Shown here one piece after another: positions 43,540 to 54,151 of a stretch of DNA of 64,000 bases. Position 1 is the first letter of the stretch; each line of letters starts with the position of its first letter. This DNA is from Tretioscincus oriximinensis. Its lineage: Eukaryota; Chordata; Lepidosauria; Squamata; Gymnophthalmidae. The stretch covers positions 311,708 to 375,707 of the forward strand of contig JAJVDF010000346.1 in NCBI GenBank assembly GCA_022410635.1, in the 5' to 3' direction. The notes beneath the pieces are model-generated. The model was not told where the DNA came from. It ran no database searches and saw only the letters and a list, made by a program, of their open reading frames with translations. Position numbers and translations under genes: made by a program.

Positions 43540-44340
43540 CACAAGTTCGACTTGCAAGTGGATTATTGATTACAGAATTCTCTAACCTGAATTTTCTTTC
43601 TGCAGGCGTTTGGCTGCCCAGTGACAGAGTATCGATAGTTGTGTGGTATATAAAAGCCTGTCTCCTTTGCTTCTTGCATTGCGATTAGTGAATGATTTCT
43701 ACTGTCTTCTTTGGAAGAAACTTATTCTTGTTTCCTTAGGTGATGGCTTTTCGTGTCATTAGATTCCCCTTGATGGTCGGCTGTCGTTGAGTTGATAAAT
43801 CCATATTCCCCTTGGGTCTTCTTTCTGGTTTTCTTTGGCTGCTCTTTGTTGAGAGAAGTGCTAATCTTTCATGATCATTAGGATATTGAGTAACTTCTTT
43901 CCTAGAAGACAATAGAGAGATCAGTTGACGTTTCAGACATTTCTTTGAAGGATTCTTGGCCATCGTTTTCTTTGTTCAACTGCATGTTATTTCCTGCATG
44001 TGGGTTTAAGTTGTTTCTGTTCCATGTTCTATATTTGAGATCTAAGTCTACGTGTTTGTTGATAGTTAACTTGTCTGAATACCAGGCTTCTAGAAATCCC
44101 TGTGCCTTATTAGATGTATTCAAACAACTTCTTATAGTTTTATTATTCATAATGCAATGGTGTATCGAGCTTACTCTTCCTTCCTGCTATGCTGAGCTGG
44201 GTTCCATGATAGCTGCTGCCGGCCTGGGCCTGCTTTTGATGACATCAGAACCTGTGATTTGTCCAAATATTGTCCAATCACAAAGACTTCAGGGACTATT
44301 GCGACTCTGGGAAATATATACATAGAGAGATTATGATAGC
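43540..44340 (-). pseudogene. probable Penelope-like retroelement remnant
   Basis: The minus frame (43902-44150) reads KAQGFLEAWYSDKLTINKHV then DLDLKYRTWN. This resembles the EAW-S-N-x-x-INRHIDL-type motif near the C-terminus of Penelope-like pol/endonuclease proteins. A second minus frame (43736-43963) continues downstream with charged, low-complexity sequence. A TATA-like ggtatataaaagcctg lies at about 43649. The repeat at 44218-44335 may be a terminal part. No catalytic reverse transcriptase or GIY-YIG core is seen. The assignment rests on one motif. Confidence 0.5.
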
Positions 44341-44666
44341 TCCTTAATTGAACTTGTAGCTATGTTCGTTTGTCAATAGTGGAAGTATTTTTTATTTTTT
44401 TTTAAATTGTGTATAAAAGCTGGTAATTTTGTTTTGGGATGTGTTCTGGTACTTTCCTAGCTATCCAAACTAATGCTTTTCACAGTCTTTATTTTGTTGA
44501 TTATTCTTGTTTTGTATTCTTTTGTATCTTTTGGGTTGCTTAATACGTTTTGAAGGGATTTTGGAGTGCAACCTCACTGAGCTTTTGAGGGATAACCATT
44601 CATAAAAGGATGTCTCACCAGTGGATATAGAAAGCAAGCCATGTAAGGTACGTTTTGTGTAAATTT

Positions 44667-44742
44667 AAGAATGCTAGTCTTGTGATTAGAGTGTCAGTCT
44701 CTTATATGTAGCCTTCCAGTTTGATTCTGCATTTCTCTGTGA
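44667..44742 (+). mobile_element. SINE-2 head fragment
   Basis: gctagtcttgtgattagagt, gtcagtctcttatatg, then a B-box-like gtttgattc; cut by CR1-B. Confidence 0.55.
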
Positions 44743-44751
44743 ACGTAAAAA

Positions 44752-45205
44752 CATAAAGAACATCAGAGGAGCCCTTCTGAATCAGCCGGAGCCCATCTAG
44801 TCCAACATTCTGTCACACACAGTGGGCCACCAATTTCACCTGGGCAGTCTGAAGCAGAAGAAGGCAAAATCTTCACCTGTTCTCGACGCCCCACAAATGG
44901 TATTTCAGAAATACTGTCTGTGCTCCATCTCGGAGGCAATATCAAGACNTNNATCCTAGAAGCTGTTTATATTTATTTATTTATTTATTTATTTATACTT
45001 ATACCCTGCTCTATACCCAACGATCTCAGGGNGGCCAACAGTAAAACATCAATACAAAATTTAAACACTGTAAAACAATAGCTAATATTAGGGCCAAAGA
45101 TGACGTTTCTTCAGCCAAAGGCCAGGTAAAAGAGGTATGTCTTCAAAGATCTTCTAAAACAATGTAATGTTGATGACAGACACATCATTATAACCTTGAT
45201 GTCCA
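44752..45205 (-). mobile_element. CR1-B 3' end split by an L2
   Basis: CR1-B terminus and 3' UTR at 44752-44965 (up to cctagaagctgttta). An L2 3' end follows at 44966-45190, then CR1-B resumes with accttgatgtccatgaaa. Confidence 0.75.
44966..45190 (-). mobile_element. L2 3' end inside CR1-B
   Basis: TATTTATT tract, tacttataccctgctctata, gatctcagggnggccaacag, cagccaaaggccaggtaaaa. Confidence 0.82.
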
Positions 45206-45214
45206 TGAAAAGAA

Positions 45215-45750
45215 GGTTATGGAAGTCTCTCTGAGTCCTTTTGAGCCGAGAAAAGCCAAGAATAAAAACAAACTCCTCTATTCCTTCTCCTTCTTCCCTT
45301 TCTTCCCTTTCTTTTTCTCCTTCTCCTTCTTCTTTCAGGTTGAGAAAAGTCAAGTATAAAAACCAACTCCTCTATTCCTTCTCCTTCTTCCCTTTCATTT
45401 TATCCCTTTCTCCTTCTTCTTTCAGGTTGAGAAAAGTCAAATATAAAAACCAACTCCTCTATTCCTTCTCTTTCTTCCCTTTCTTTTTCTCTTTCTTCTC
45501 CTTCTTCTTTCAGGTTCAGAAAAGTCAAGTATAAAAACCAACTCCTNTATTCCTTCTCCTTCTTCCCTTTCTTTTTCTCCCTTTCTCCTTCTTCTTTCAG
45601 GTTGAGAAAAGTCAAGTATAAAAAACAACTCCTCTATTCCTTCTCCTTCTTCCCTTTCTTTTTCTCCTTCTTCTCCTTCTTCTTTCAGGTTGAGAAAAGT
45701 CAAGTATAAAAACCAATTCCTACCCCTTCTTCTTTGGGATTGGAGACTAG
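45215..45750 (+). repeat. 87/88-bp minisatellite made of SINE-1 tails
   Basis: The SINE-1 tail segment (ggttgagaaaagtcaagtat, then aaaaccaactcctctattcc, then a CT tract ending ctttcag) is repeated. Units start at 45338, 45425, 45513, 45600 and 45688, with an older unit near 45246. Spacings are 87, 88, 87 and 88 bases. The upstream SINE body is reduced to ttatggaagtctctctgagt. Confidence 0.9.
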
Positions 45751-46374
45751 GGAAACTACTGCAATGTGACTGCTTTGTTTCTGCTTGTTCCTTTGTTTAT
45801 TTTGATCTAAAGTAGGAAAAGACACTACATATGAAGTTCTTTGCACTCATGAAGTACAGCCACAGGCTGTTTTCGTCACACTTTCCTTCCATTGGGATGG
45901 CTCGATTGCTGTACAGTTCAGCATCCGTCATGCCATTCTACCATAAGGAAAATATGAAGAAAATGTATGTCTTACTTTAAAAAATCATTGGGGAAAAGTC
46001 ATTCTTGCTGACCTTCCCCCTGAAGTAGCATATGTAGCTGGTATGGCATGCATGCGTGGTCGCTAGAAAGCATGGCTGCGCATGCGGCAACGTTAATGTG
46101 CATCTGGGGATTTCACACATGTGAGATACCCTGATGAGCATCACCACATGTTGATGACCAGATTAAGACCACCCTCAGCTCCTCACACCACTGAGGCCAC
46201 CTTGTGGACAGTGGAGTGATCACTGTGTAATCATTTGATTACGTGATCATTCCAACGATCACTTAAAAAGTGGAATATCAGTACATGTTGTGCTAAACCC
46301 CCTGCAAAGTATTTGTCCCCCTAGAAAAAACAACAACAGAATTTGTTCACTGATAGCTTCCTTATAACATTCGG
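45751..46374. other. unassigned sequence
   Basis: No gene or repeat identified. Confidence 0.4.
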
Positions 46375-47290
46375 ATCCAATGTCTGGGCCTCTTCAGCTT
46401 CGAAATACGGTGTTTAAGAGGTAATCTGATTGAAGCTTAAAAATCATGCATGGGGTAGATAAAGTGAATAGAGAAAAAAAAAATTCTCCATCACGCAATA
46501 CTAGGACCAGGCGGCATTCCTTGAAACTGATGGGCAGAAGAGTGAGAACAGATAAGAGCAAGTATTTTTCACTCAGAGGGTCACCGGTCTGTGGAATTTC
46601 GAGAAGAGGTGGAAGCTGGACAAAACCTGTATAGCTTTAAGACAGTATTAGACAACTTAAAGGAAGCTAAGGGTATTAATAGCTGCTAGGATGGATCTCT
46701 TGATCCTGCCTCCAAGATGGAGCAACAGGGAGTCAATAACAGGTGAGGGGCATTGATGGGTCAGTGTAGACTATGACAGGCTCCATTTGGCTCATCCACA
46801 TGCCCATTTAGACTATGACAGGCTCCAATTGGCTCATCCACATGCCCATGTAGACTATGGCAGGCCCCATTTGGCTCNCCATTTGGCTCATCCACATGCC
46901 CATTTAGACTATGACAGGCTCCAATTGGCTCATCCACATGCCCATGTAGACTATGGCAGGCCCCATTTGGCTCATCCACATGCCCATTTAGACTATGACA
47001 GGCTCCAATTGGCTCATCCACATGCCCATGTAGACTATGGCAGGCCCCATTTGGCTCNTTGGCTCATCCACATGCCCATGTAGACTATGGCAGGCCCCAT
47101 TTGGCTCATCCACATGCCCATTTAGACTGTGGCTCGGCCCATTCAGGCATGTGGATGGCGAATTGACAACAGGTTAAGGTTTCGCCTCTTTTTTCTGCTT
47201 ATGATACTCAGTTGCAATTGGGCCACGGTGTGAGAGAATGCCGGAGTAGATGGGCTCTGGCTCCAGTTAGCAGGGCACTTCTTATATTCT
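46375..47290 (+). mobile_element. CR1-B LINE split by a minisatellite
   Basis: Coding tail and 3' UTR from tgtctgggcctcttcagctt to gggagtcaataacaggtgag (46750). The 42-bp array follows, and the CR1-B 3' UTR resumes at 47164 (gacaacaggttaaggtttcg) to its terminus near 47290 (gagtagatgggctctggctc). Confidence 0.82.
46757..47140 (+). repeat. 42-bp minisatellite with alternating A/B monomers
   Basis: Full monomers start with ggctcatccacatgcccat at 46789, 46831, 46885, 46927, 46969, 47011, 47061 and 47103. Type A continues tttagactatgacaggctcc and type B tgtagactatggcaggcccc. The order is A B A B A B B A-like, an 84-bp higher-order unit. Two breaks of 12 and 8 bases contain an N and are probably assembly joins. 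The monomer is FB1-derived sequence. Because 42 is divisible by three, both strands give spurious repeating frames. Confidence 0.92.
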
Positions 47291-48125
47291 TTCCTTTTTC
47301 GATTGTTTCCCAATGAAGCACAGACTCACGCAGTTCATCCAGTGGCTGAATGATAGACACATTTCCAAGGAAAAGCCAATTCATATTGCCCCATCAATGT
47401 TGCTGTATTTAGTACTGCTATTTATTTGTCTTAAACCGTTAGCTAATCGGGGATGAGGGAGGAAAATGCCCAGTAGCCTTCGCTCGTACCAAATGATCAT
47501 TTAAAAGAATATAAATAAATAAGTGGGAGCTTCATGGTTGAAAAAGNGAAAGCAGGGTAGGGCGGGGCAGCGTTGGTAGGAGCTCACATTATCAGCCAAT
47601 AAACCAATAATCCATTAGTGGCCAAGGTTGCTGAATAATATAGCACATTTTGCCAGCACCATAATTTATACGGCAGACGGGAGAATAGACACGATTATTA
47701 GCGCGAGGGCTATGGGGATGACACATGATGTATGGCCGTGCGGCATTGATCTCCACACAACAGGAAGGTGTCTAGACTGGGAGATGTACGACCCTGGGAT
47801 TCAGAGCAGAGAATATTTCATGTGGGGACTAATGGAGTAGTGTAGCCCGTGATGGATGGGGCTCTNGCTGGCAGTAGCTGCGCCGTGAGATTTGGGCTAA
47901 TGCCTGACCTCTCTCCCTCTCGGTGTCCTTCATTCAGTCACAGTGACCTCATTGGAAGGAAAGAAGCAGGGGGGAAAGGACTGGGGAGATGGAACCAAGG
48001 AGGGGTTTATCGAGGGGAGCTATTGCTGCTTCTCCAAACCGTGGGCATTTAAGCAAAGTGTCATCACATTTCATTAAGAGCAGCTGCAAGGGGAGTCTCC
48101 TTTCTTCCATCGGCTTTGTGTCACA
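47291..48125. other. unique sequence, candidate conserved block at 47570-48060
   Basis: No repeat recognised. 47575-47830 is AT-rich with many TAAT/ATTA motifs and no decay signature. Inference only. Confidence 0.35.
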
Positions 48126-48890
48126 ACTGGACGCATATTACACTGGTCTGGAAAGAGCTGCCCTGGGTTCCAATTTGCTACCAAGCCTAATAATTCCAAC
48201 CTATAAGTCCATAAATAACTTAGGCCCCAAGTATCGAATGGAATGCCTTCTCTCATAACAACCTGTGCCTTTAGATTGGCAGAGGAGGAGGAGGAGGAGG
48301 AGGAGGAAGATGAATCTGTTTTTTTAATATCCCGCCTTGTCACTCGAAGGGTCTCTGAGTGACTTACAAGGTTAGTTTTTGCCCAACGGCTTACATCTAT
48401 TCTATCTTCCCTACCACATTTGTGGCGGTATCCATTAATCTAATTGCAGAGTGCTTTTGAATAGCTGGGTTGGCAAAAGATGAGGCCAGGAGGGGGCGCT
48501 CACCCCTCCCTACAGCAGACACATGGGCCTCGAGTTCAATATCTCTATTGAGCCACTGAGTTCTTAACCTCTTGCACCACTGTGCCNCACAAAGAGGGGA
48601 CGCTCCTGACTGTGCCACCACTCTTGGTAGCAAAGAGGATGGGAGCCCGGGACAGGCCTTTCTCCGTGGCAGCCCCCAGACGTTGGAACAGTTTCCCCCT
48701 TGAGGTGTGTCAAGAACCATCTCTGTATGGATTCAGAAAACACTTGAAGATGCACCTCTTTCACTTGGCCCTTGGCTGAAAAAACTGCTCTCCCTTCCCT
48801 ACTTCCAGATTTAATTTGGTTTTTATTGTTAACCACCCTGGGATCTTTGGGTATTGAGAGGCATAGAAATGAAAACAAATAAACAAACAG
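48126..48890 (+). mobile_element. L2 LINE C-terminus and 3' end, split by SINE-1
   Basis: Coding tail at 48126-48282 (NNLGPKYRMECLLS-like). SINE-1 occupies 48283-48592. L2 resumes with the VAKRMGARDRPFSVAAPRRW-type C-terminus, FRKHLKMHLFHLALG and the 3' terminus gatctttgggtattgagagg, then aaataaacaaac. Confidence 0.87.
48283..48592 (-). mobile_element. SINE-1 inside L2
   Basis: GGA tail, tttaatatcccgccttgtca, gcttacatctattctatctt, complete body and head ending gcaccactgtgcc. Confidence 0.88.
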
Positions 48891-48958
48891 ACAGGGTTAA
48901 TATATACAGACAGGGTTAATAATCCACTTGACAATTGAATGACTTTGTCTCACAAGGG

Positions 48959-49240
48959 GACTACTGAGTCCCTTTGGGTGAGAAAAGCGGGTTATAAAAC
49001 CCCAACTCCTCCTCCTCCTCCTCCTCCTTCTCCTCCTTCTCCTTCTCCTTCTCCTTCTCCTTCTCCTTCTCCTTCTCCTTCTCCTTCTCCTTCTCCTTCT
49101 CCTTCTTCTTCTTCTTCTTCTTCTTCTTCTTCTTCTTCTTCTTCTTCTTCTTCTTTTTCTTTTTCTTTTTCTTCTCCTCCTCCTCCTCCTTTTCCTTTTC
49201 CTTTTCCTTTTCCTTCTTCTCTTCCTCCTCCTGCTCTTTT
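48959..49240 (+). mobile_element. SINE-1 tail only, with long CT tract
   Basis: Only ctgagtccctttgggtgaga, aaagcgggttataaaacccc remain of the SINE, followed by about 230 bases of CTCCTT, CTT and CCTTTT repeats. Confidence 0.8.
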
Positions 49241-49318
49241 CTCTTGATGGCCAGAAAACAAAATGGCCAATGGGTTAGTGTGTGTCACATGAGTTTGGTG
49301 ATAAAAAAAGAAAAAGTA

Positions 49319-49545
49319 CTGTTGTGTGATAGATATTTTTTCCCCAGTTCACCCTATCCGTCCCATGCATGCTTTTATGCACTTCAGGCAGACCAAATTT
49401 TAAACAACACCATTCAAGGCTGAAGAGACCTGGACGTTGCAGCCTGATTTCATAAGGGATTTTGTTCCAGCCCTGGATCATTCTTGTTGCCCTTTTTTGC
49501 AGCTTCTCCACGTCCACAATATCTTTTGTAAGCTGTGACAATCGC
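49319..49545 (-). mobile_element. CR1-B ORF2 fragment
   Basis: Encodes VEKLQKRATRMIQGWNKIPY, then RLQRPGLFSLE and YKSMHG-type residues on the minus strand. The 3' UTR is absent. Confidence 0.8.
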
Positions 49546-49914
49546 TCACCAGTTAAAGCCTTGGATCTATTCCTATTGCCCTCATCTGGGGCTTGCTTCA
49601 GTGTGGCTGCTTCTAGCCTTGCAAATGATAGATTATCCCCTCTGTCACTGTGTCACTGACACAAAATGAGAAGGCTGTAAAGGAGCTTATTGTAATTATG
49701 GAGTGGTAATGGATGTGTTGTCACATCAGTCAAATTATTAAACACTGAAATGAAAACAGTTTACTAATGCATCATGGCCATTTGCTGCCCCTGATTATGT
49801 AACTAAGCCACTCTCCATAGTTTTTCAGGCAAGGAGAACAGACAATTTCCAGTACATTCTTCTGACCCAGCCTTATCCACAAGACTGGTGCCAGGAAGTC
49901 ACAGNACAGAACCC
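49546..49914. other. unassigned, conserved-like at 49640-49800
   Basis: Unique sequence with TAATTA and ATTATTAAA motifs; no gene. Confidence 0.3.
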
Positions 49915-50040
49915 CTGTCCCCACTGAGCCTTATTCTGGGTTATATCCTGGAACAGAGCTTGGCCAGACACATGCCAGTGTGTCAAGCCCCACTGAGATC
50001 CTGACATAGTCTACACTAGCATGTGGATTCAGAGTTGTTA
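49915..50040. mobile_element. FB1 foldback fragment
   Basis: ccactgagccttattctggg, acagagcttggccagacaca, atagtctacactagcatgtg: both FB1 arms, with a reduced centre. Confidence 0.65.
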
Positions 50041-50054
50041 TTTCAAAACTGNTA

Positions 50055-50440
50055 GAAAACCCCTGCTGAATGGGGCCAGAGCTCATCTGGTCCGACCTTC
50101 TGTCTCTCTCAGTGGCCCACCAATTACACCTGGGCAGCCTGACACANAAGAAGGCAAAATCTTCACCTGTTCTCGACGCCCTCAAATGGTATTTAAGAAC
50201 TACTGCCTATCGCTCCATCACAGAGGCAGCATTCATCCATCCTAGTAGATGTTTGTACCCTTGATGTCCTGTCTAATCCTGTCTTAAAGCTACCTACCAT
50301 CACCTCTCGTGGACGTGAATTCCACAGACCAATAACACTCTAGGTGAAAAGAAAATACTCTTCTGCCCATCATAATTTTTCTCTATTCATCTTATCCACC
50401 CCATGGGTGATTTTAGACACTTCACACTCAGAATTACTTC
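50055..50440 (-). mobile_element. CR1-B 3' end
   Basis: Terminus (gaatggggccagagctcatc, gaccttctgtctctctcagt), 3' UTR and decayed coding tail to about 50440. Confidence 0.78.
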
Positions 50441-50682
50441 TTGGTTACTCAACTCGTCTGTTCAATGTAGATTTCAAGGGTTCCTAATGGTTTGTATGCG
50501 AAAGGGTGAAAGGATTACTATATATTCTGGGCCTCACGATTAGATTATCTCGGAACTTAACGCCATGGTGGTTTTTAACAGGCTGTGTGGAGAGAGCATT
50601 AGTCTGTATATATTTGGGGATATCATACATACAGATATGCAAACCAAATAGGTGTGAACTCAGATGGCAAAACAACATTGTA

Positions 50683-50715
50683 TCTCTATCTCTATCTCTA
50701 TCTCTATATCTATAT
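50683..50715 (+). repeat. (TATCTC)n microsatellite
   Basis: Four to five units directly before the SINE-1 head. Confidence 0.85.
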
Positions 50716-51112
50716 TGGATATAGCTCAGTCGCTAAGGAATCCGTCTCTCACTTGGGAGATGGGGTTTGGAAGCCCTGTGTGGGACGTGNGGAGGGNTGA
50801 GCACCTTCCACTAGCCTGTAGCTCTAGCCAACCCAGCTATTCGAAAGCATGAATTGCAAAAAATTGCAACTGAATGCAAGTAGATACATGGGAACCACCA
50901 GAGCCTGGTGGGGAAGATAGAATGTGAGCCTTCGGGCAAAATACCCTTGTAAGCCGCTTTGAGTCCCTTTGAAAGGTGTGAAAAGCAGGGTATAAGAACG
51001 CAGTTCTTTTTCTTCTTCTTTGAAAGGTGAGAAAAGTGGGGTATAAGAACTCAGTTCTTTTTCTTTTTCTTCTTCCTCTTCTTCCTCTTCTTCCTCTTCT
51101 TCCTCTTCTTCC

Positions 51113-51115
<3 letters not shown>
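50716..51115 (+). mobile_element. SINE-1, full length with duplicated tail
   Basis: Head ggatatagctcagtcgctaa (A-box-like) and ggggtttggaagcc (B-box-like), body agccaacccagctattcgaa, tail gtaagccgctttgagtccct. The tail segment aggtgagaaaag-gtataagaa then occurs a second time at about 51020. This is the first step of the amplification seen in full at 45215. A CT tract follows. Confidence 0.88.
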
Positions 51116-51183
<68 letters not shown>

Positions 51184-51240
51184 NTCTNTCTNTCTNTCTG
51201 TCTGTCTGTCTAACTGTCTGTCTGTCTGTCTGTCTGTATC
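51115..51240 (+). repeat. (TATC)n/(TGTC)n microsatellite
   Basis: About 17 TATC units, a few with N, then TGTC units, joined to the SINE tail. Confidence 0.92.
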
Positions 51241-51259
51241 TACCTATCTATCTAATATA

Positions 51260-52299
51260 TATTATTGAAAGCTGGATTTACCCATTGGCTAGGCCTAGAG
51301 GCATGTTTTATGTTTCCACTGGAACATGACTGACATCACTCCTTATTAAGTTCCATTTGAATAAAATGGCAGTAGGCATTTAGGTAACATTGTGGAGCAA
51401 TAAAGGATTTAAAGAGCCTTGGGGGATGCTGTCAAAACCCAGGCCAACCCAGGATTCCAAAAATACATCTTAGCATACATTAACCTCTTTCAAACTTCAG
51501 TTTTCAAACAAGCAAGAAAGGTTTTATAGAGCAAGTTAAAGGGAAACAATTCTGACAGTATTTTCAGGGTCCCCCACCCTCTCCCTGCTTCTTTCCTACT
51601 TTCCTTCCTTCCTTTTATTTTATTTTTTTTAAAACTCAGCTGGGCAAAAGGCAAGTCGTTAAAATTCAAAAAGCTCCCCCGTTATCATTACCATGAATCA
51701 ACACAATAAATGACCCCTTTCAGAGCGCGGTAATAAGAATTTGATAAATCATCAGCCAAAAATTAACTAGATGTCAAAACAATCTTGGGGAAGTGTGATG
51801 GATTAGGGGTGATGGCAGCTATTAATCTCTCAGCGTGAGTTCACGGGAGAGAATGAATGCGGAGAGATGGATAGGGGAGAGCCAGGCCTTGCAAGGTCAG
51901 GACATGGCAGAGGGAAAAAGAGGAGGTGAAAGAGAGAGAGAGAATGAACTGAAAGGAGGAAAAGAAGGAGGGGAGGATTTTCTCCTGCCTCTGCAAAACT
52001 CTGGCACCCAGCAGCTGCTCTGGAGGTCAGTCGCCTGCCTTTGAACATCATTCTGTCTCCAGCTGTGGCCCATGATGAAGCAAGCATTTCCCCACTTGTT
52101 CTAATAAATGTCACAAGCCAGCTCAGGCTGTGGGGGAGAGACACAAGTGGACCGAGCAAGGAGACGACCGACTGTTAATGGTCACTTGTTTATTCCTCTA
52201 TAAAGCACATCATGGGGAAGGGAGGAGGGAAGGCTGTGGGTAAAGCAACAGAAAATTGTCTTGAAGCACAAATGTCTTGAATTGTCTTGAATCCAGAGG
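51260..52299. other. unique sequence, candidate conserved block at 51630-51900
   Basis: No gene. The block contains many A/T-rich homeodomain-type cores (taattaa, gttatcattacc) and no repeat decay. Weak inference. Confidence 0.35.
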
Positions 52300-52542
52300 T
52301 CTGTTCTTGAAGCCCTGTGGAGAGGGGTGCCCTCAGCTCTATTCCACCCAGCTATTTGAAAGCACTTTTGGAAAGAATTCTGCAATTAGATTAATGGGTA
52401 CCTCCACAAATGAAGGGAGGGTAAAATAGATGTAATCCTTCAGGTGAAAAATAATTTTGTAAGCTGTGTCACTTCGGGTGAGATGGGGTAAAAAACCCAG
52501 ATTCTTCTTCCTCCTCCTCTTCTTCTCCTCCTTCTTCTTAAA
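52300..52542 (+). mobile_element. SINE-1, head degraded
   Basis: cccagctatttgaaagc, taatgggtacctccac, tttgtaagctgtgtcacttc, then a CT tract. The head is decayed. Confidence 0.72.
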
Positions 52543-52784
52543 AAAAACCCTTCAAGGCTCAACTAGGCATCTATTGACCAATGCTAAGAGAAGTCCCTGG
52601 TAAGTGCAAGGAATGGAGTTACATTATTCGCTTACCATTGAATAAATTCTGGAATAAAGCATTGATAGTGCAGAAAAAAATGCTTAATTCCAGAATATCC
52701 AATCTGTGGAATGAGTCAGCAGTGATCAGCAATGATCAGAGGAACATAGAATCACTAGGAGTCACTAAACATGAACTCCACTGG

Positions 52785-53006
52785 CATGTGGCTGGCCAAG
52801 CTCTGTACTGAGATGTAGCCCAGAATAAGAANATAGAACATAGAACATAGAACATAAGAGGAGCCACAACCCATCTAGTCCAGCATACTGCATTAGCCTA
52901 TTGCAACTGGGTAGTCTCTTCTGTTCTTAACTCACCATAGTTTACACTGGCATGTGGATGAGCCAAATGGGGCCTGCCATAGTCTACATTAGCCTACTAC
53001 TAGCAG
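52785..53006. mobile_element. FB1 pieces around a CR1-B terminus
   Basis: FB1 right arm at 52785-52831. CR1-B minus-strand terminus at 52832-52930, with tagaacatagaacatagaac repeated. Then FB1-type monomers ggatgagccaaatggggcct, catagtctacattagcctac at 52930-52995. Confidence 0.65.
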
Positions 53007-53476
53007 GCACGGATACCTCAGTTGCTTAGGAATTCGTCTCTCGCCTGGGAGATGGGGTTTCGAAGCCCTGTGTTGGAAGTGGAGAGGGCTGAGCACCTTC
53101 CACTAGCCTGTAGCTCTAGCCAACCCAGCTATTCGAAAGCATGAATTGCAAGAAATTGCAACTGACTGCAAGTAGATACATGGGAACCACCAGACCCTGG
53201 TGGGGAAGATAGAATCTGAGGCTTCGGGCAAAATATATCCTTGTAAGCCGCTTTGAGTCCCNNNNNNNNNNNNNNNNNNNNNNNNNNNNNNNNNNNNNNN
53301 NNNNNNNNNNNNNNNNNNNNNNNNNNNNNNNNNNNNNNNNNNNNNNNNNNNNNNNNNNNNNNNNNNNNNNNNNNNNNNNNNNNNNNNNTCTTCTTCTTCT
53401 TCTTCTTCTTCTTCTTCTTCTTCTTCTTCTTCTTCTTCTTCTTCTTCTTCTTCTTCTTCTTCTTCTTCTTCTTCTT
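53007..53476 (+). mobile_element. SINE-1, full length with a gap in its tail
   Basis: Head ggatacctcagttgcttagg and ggggtttcgaagccc (close to a tRNA B box), complete body, tail to gccgctttgagtccc. Then 127 Ns (53262-53388) and (CTT)n to 53476. Confidence 0.88.
53262..53388. other. assembly gap (127 N)
   Basis: Ns between the SINE tail motif and its CTT tract. Confidence 0.98.
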
Positions 53477-53504
53477 CTACCAATTGCACCTCTGCCATAG
53501 TCTA

Positions 53505-54145
53505 CATTAGCCTACCAATTGCACCTGGACATCTCATGCAGAGGAAGACAGAACCCTCATCCTCTCCACTCCCTGCAGATGGTATTTCAGGAAAAATGCT
53601 TTTGATACATCTGTCTTCCAATAAGAAGAGAATGGAATAAATTGCTGGCTATGGGCAAGGAGATAGTAGGAAATGAGGAAATATAGGAAAATTTGAATAT
53701 TGTTACAGAAAATAGAGTGAAGAAAGGGCCTGCTGAGAAGGGGCATAGGGAAGGGGGAGGGGTCTAAAAGTGATATTAAATGGGAAAGCAGAACATGGAT
53801 ACGATATTTGGTCATGAGGAGTGAAAGGGCTATAAGAATAAAGATGGTAGGAGTAGCTAACTAGATATATTCACAGTTATGAGGATGGCTTATTTGCCTG
53901 TAAAACCCCATGCACAATTATGTAGGAGTAACGAAGGTTTATATGAGATATCTTTATAGAAACATTGAATGTTAATTTGTTAGAAAAATCACAAGAGCAA
54001 CCACAAGGAACCTGTGTTCCATGAATTTATCGAATCTTATCTTGGAGCTATCTAGGCTGCTATCTACCACTAGGCTAACCACCCCGAAAAGGGGTCATCT
54101 GGTCAGCCTACCTACCACCACCTCTTCTGGAAGGCTCAGTGGGGA
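53505..54145 (-). mobile_element. CR1-B, broken copy
   Basis: 3' UTR part at 53510-53600 (tgcacctggacatctcatgc, ctccctgcagatggtatttc), unassigned sequence 53600-53985, then CR1-B again at 53990-54145 (ccatgaatttatcgaatctt, accaccacctcttctggaag). FB2 copy E is inserted at 54071. Confidence 0.6.
54071..54110. mobile_element. FB2 copy E, minimal 40-bp element
   Basis: Starts TAGGCTAACCACCCC and ends GGGGTCATCTGGTCAGCCTA: only the terminal hairpin of FB2, with the centre lost. Flanked by tctaccac (54063-54070) and cctaccac (54111-54118), a 7-of-8 target duplication. The CR1-B host at 43105-43140 shows the empty site with a single ctaccac. Confidence 0.88.
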
Positions 54146-54151
54146 AAGGAC

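Noticed and set aside
46761..47083. Repeating peptide on both strands with 14-residue period
   Set aside because: The 42-bp unit is divisible by three, so frames stay open by arithmetic; both strands are equally open.
46757..47140. CRISPR-like array
   Set aside because: Monomers are contiguous with no unique spacers, and the context is a vertebrate LINE.
53007..53120. tRNA gene (A and B boxes present)
   Set aside because: The cloverleaf is not formed and the same head recurs in many SINE-1 copies.
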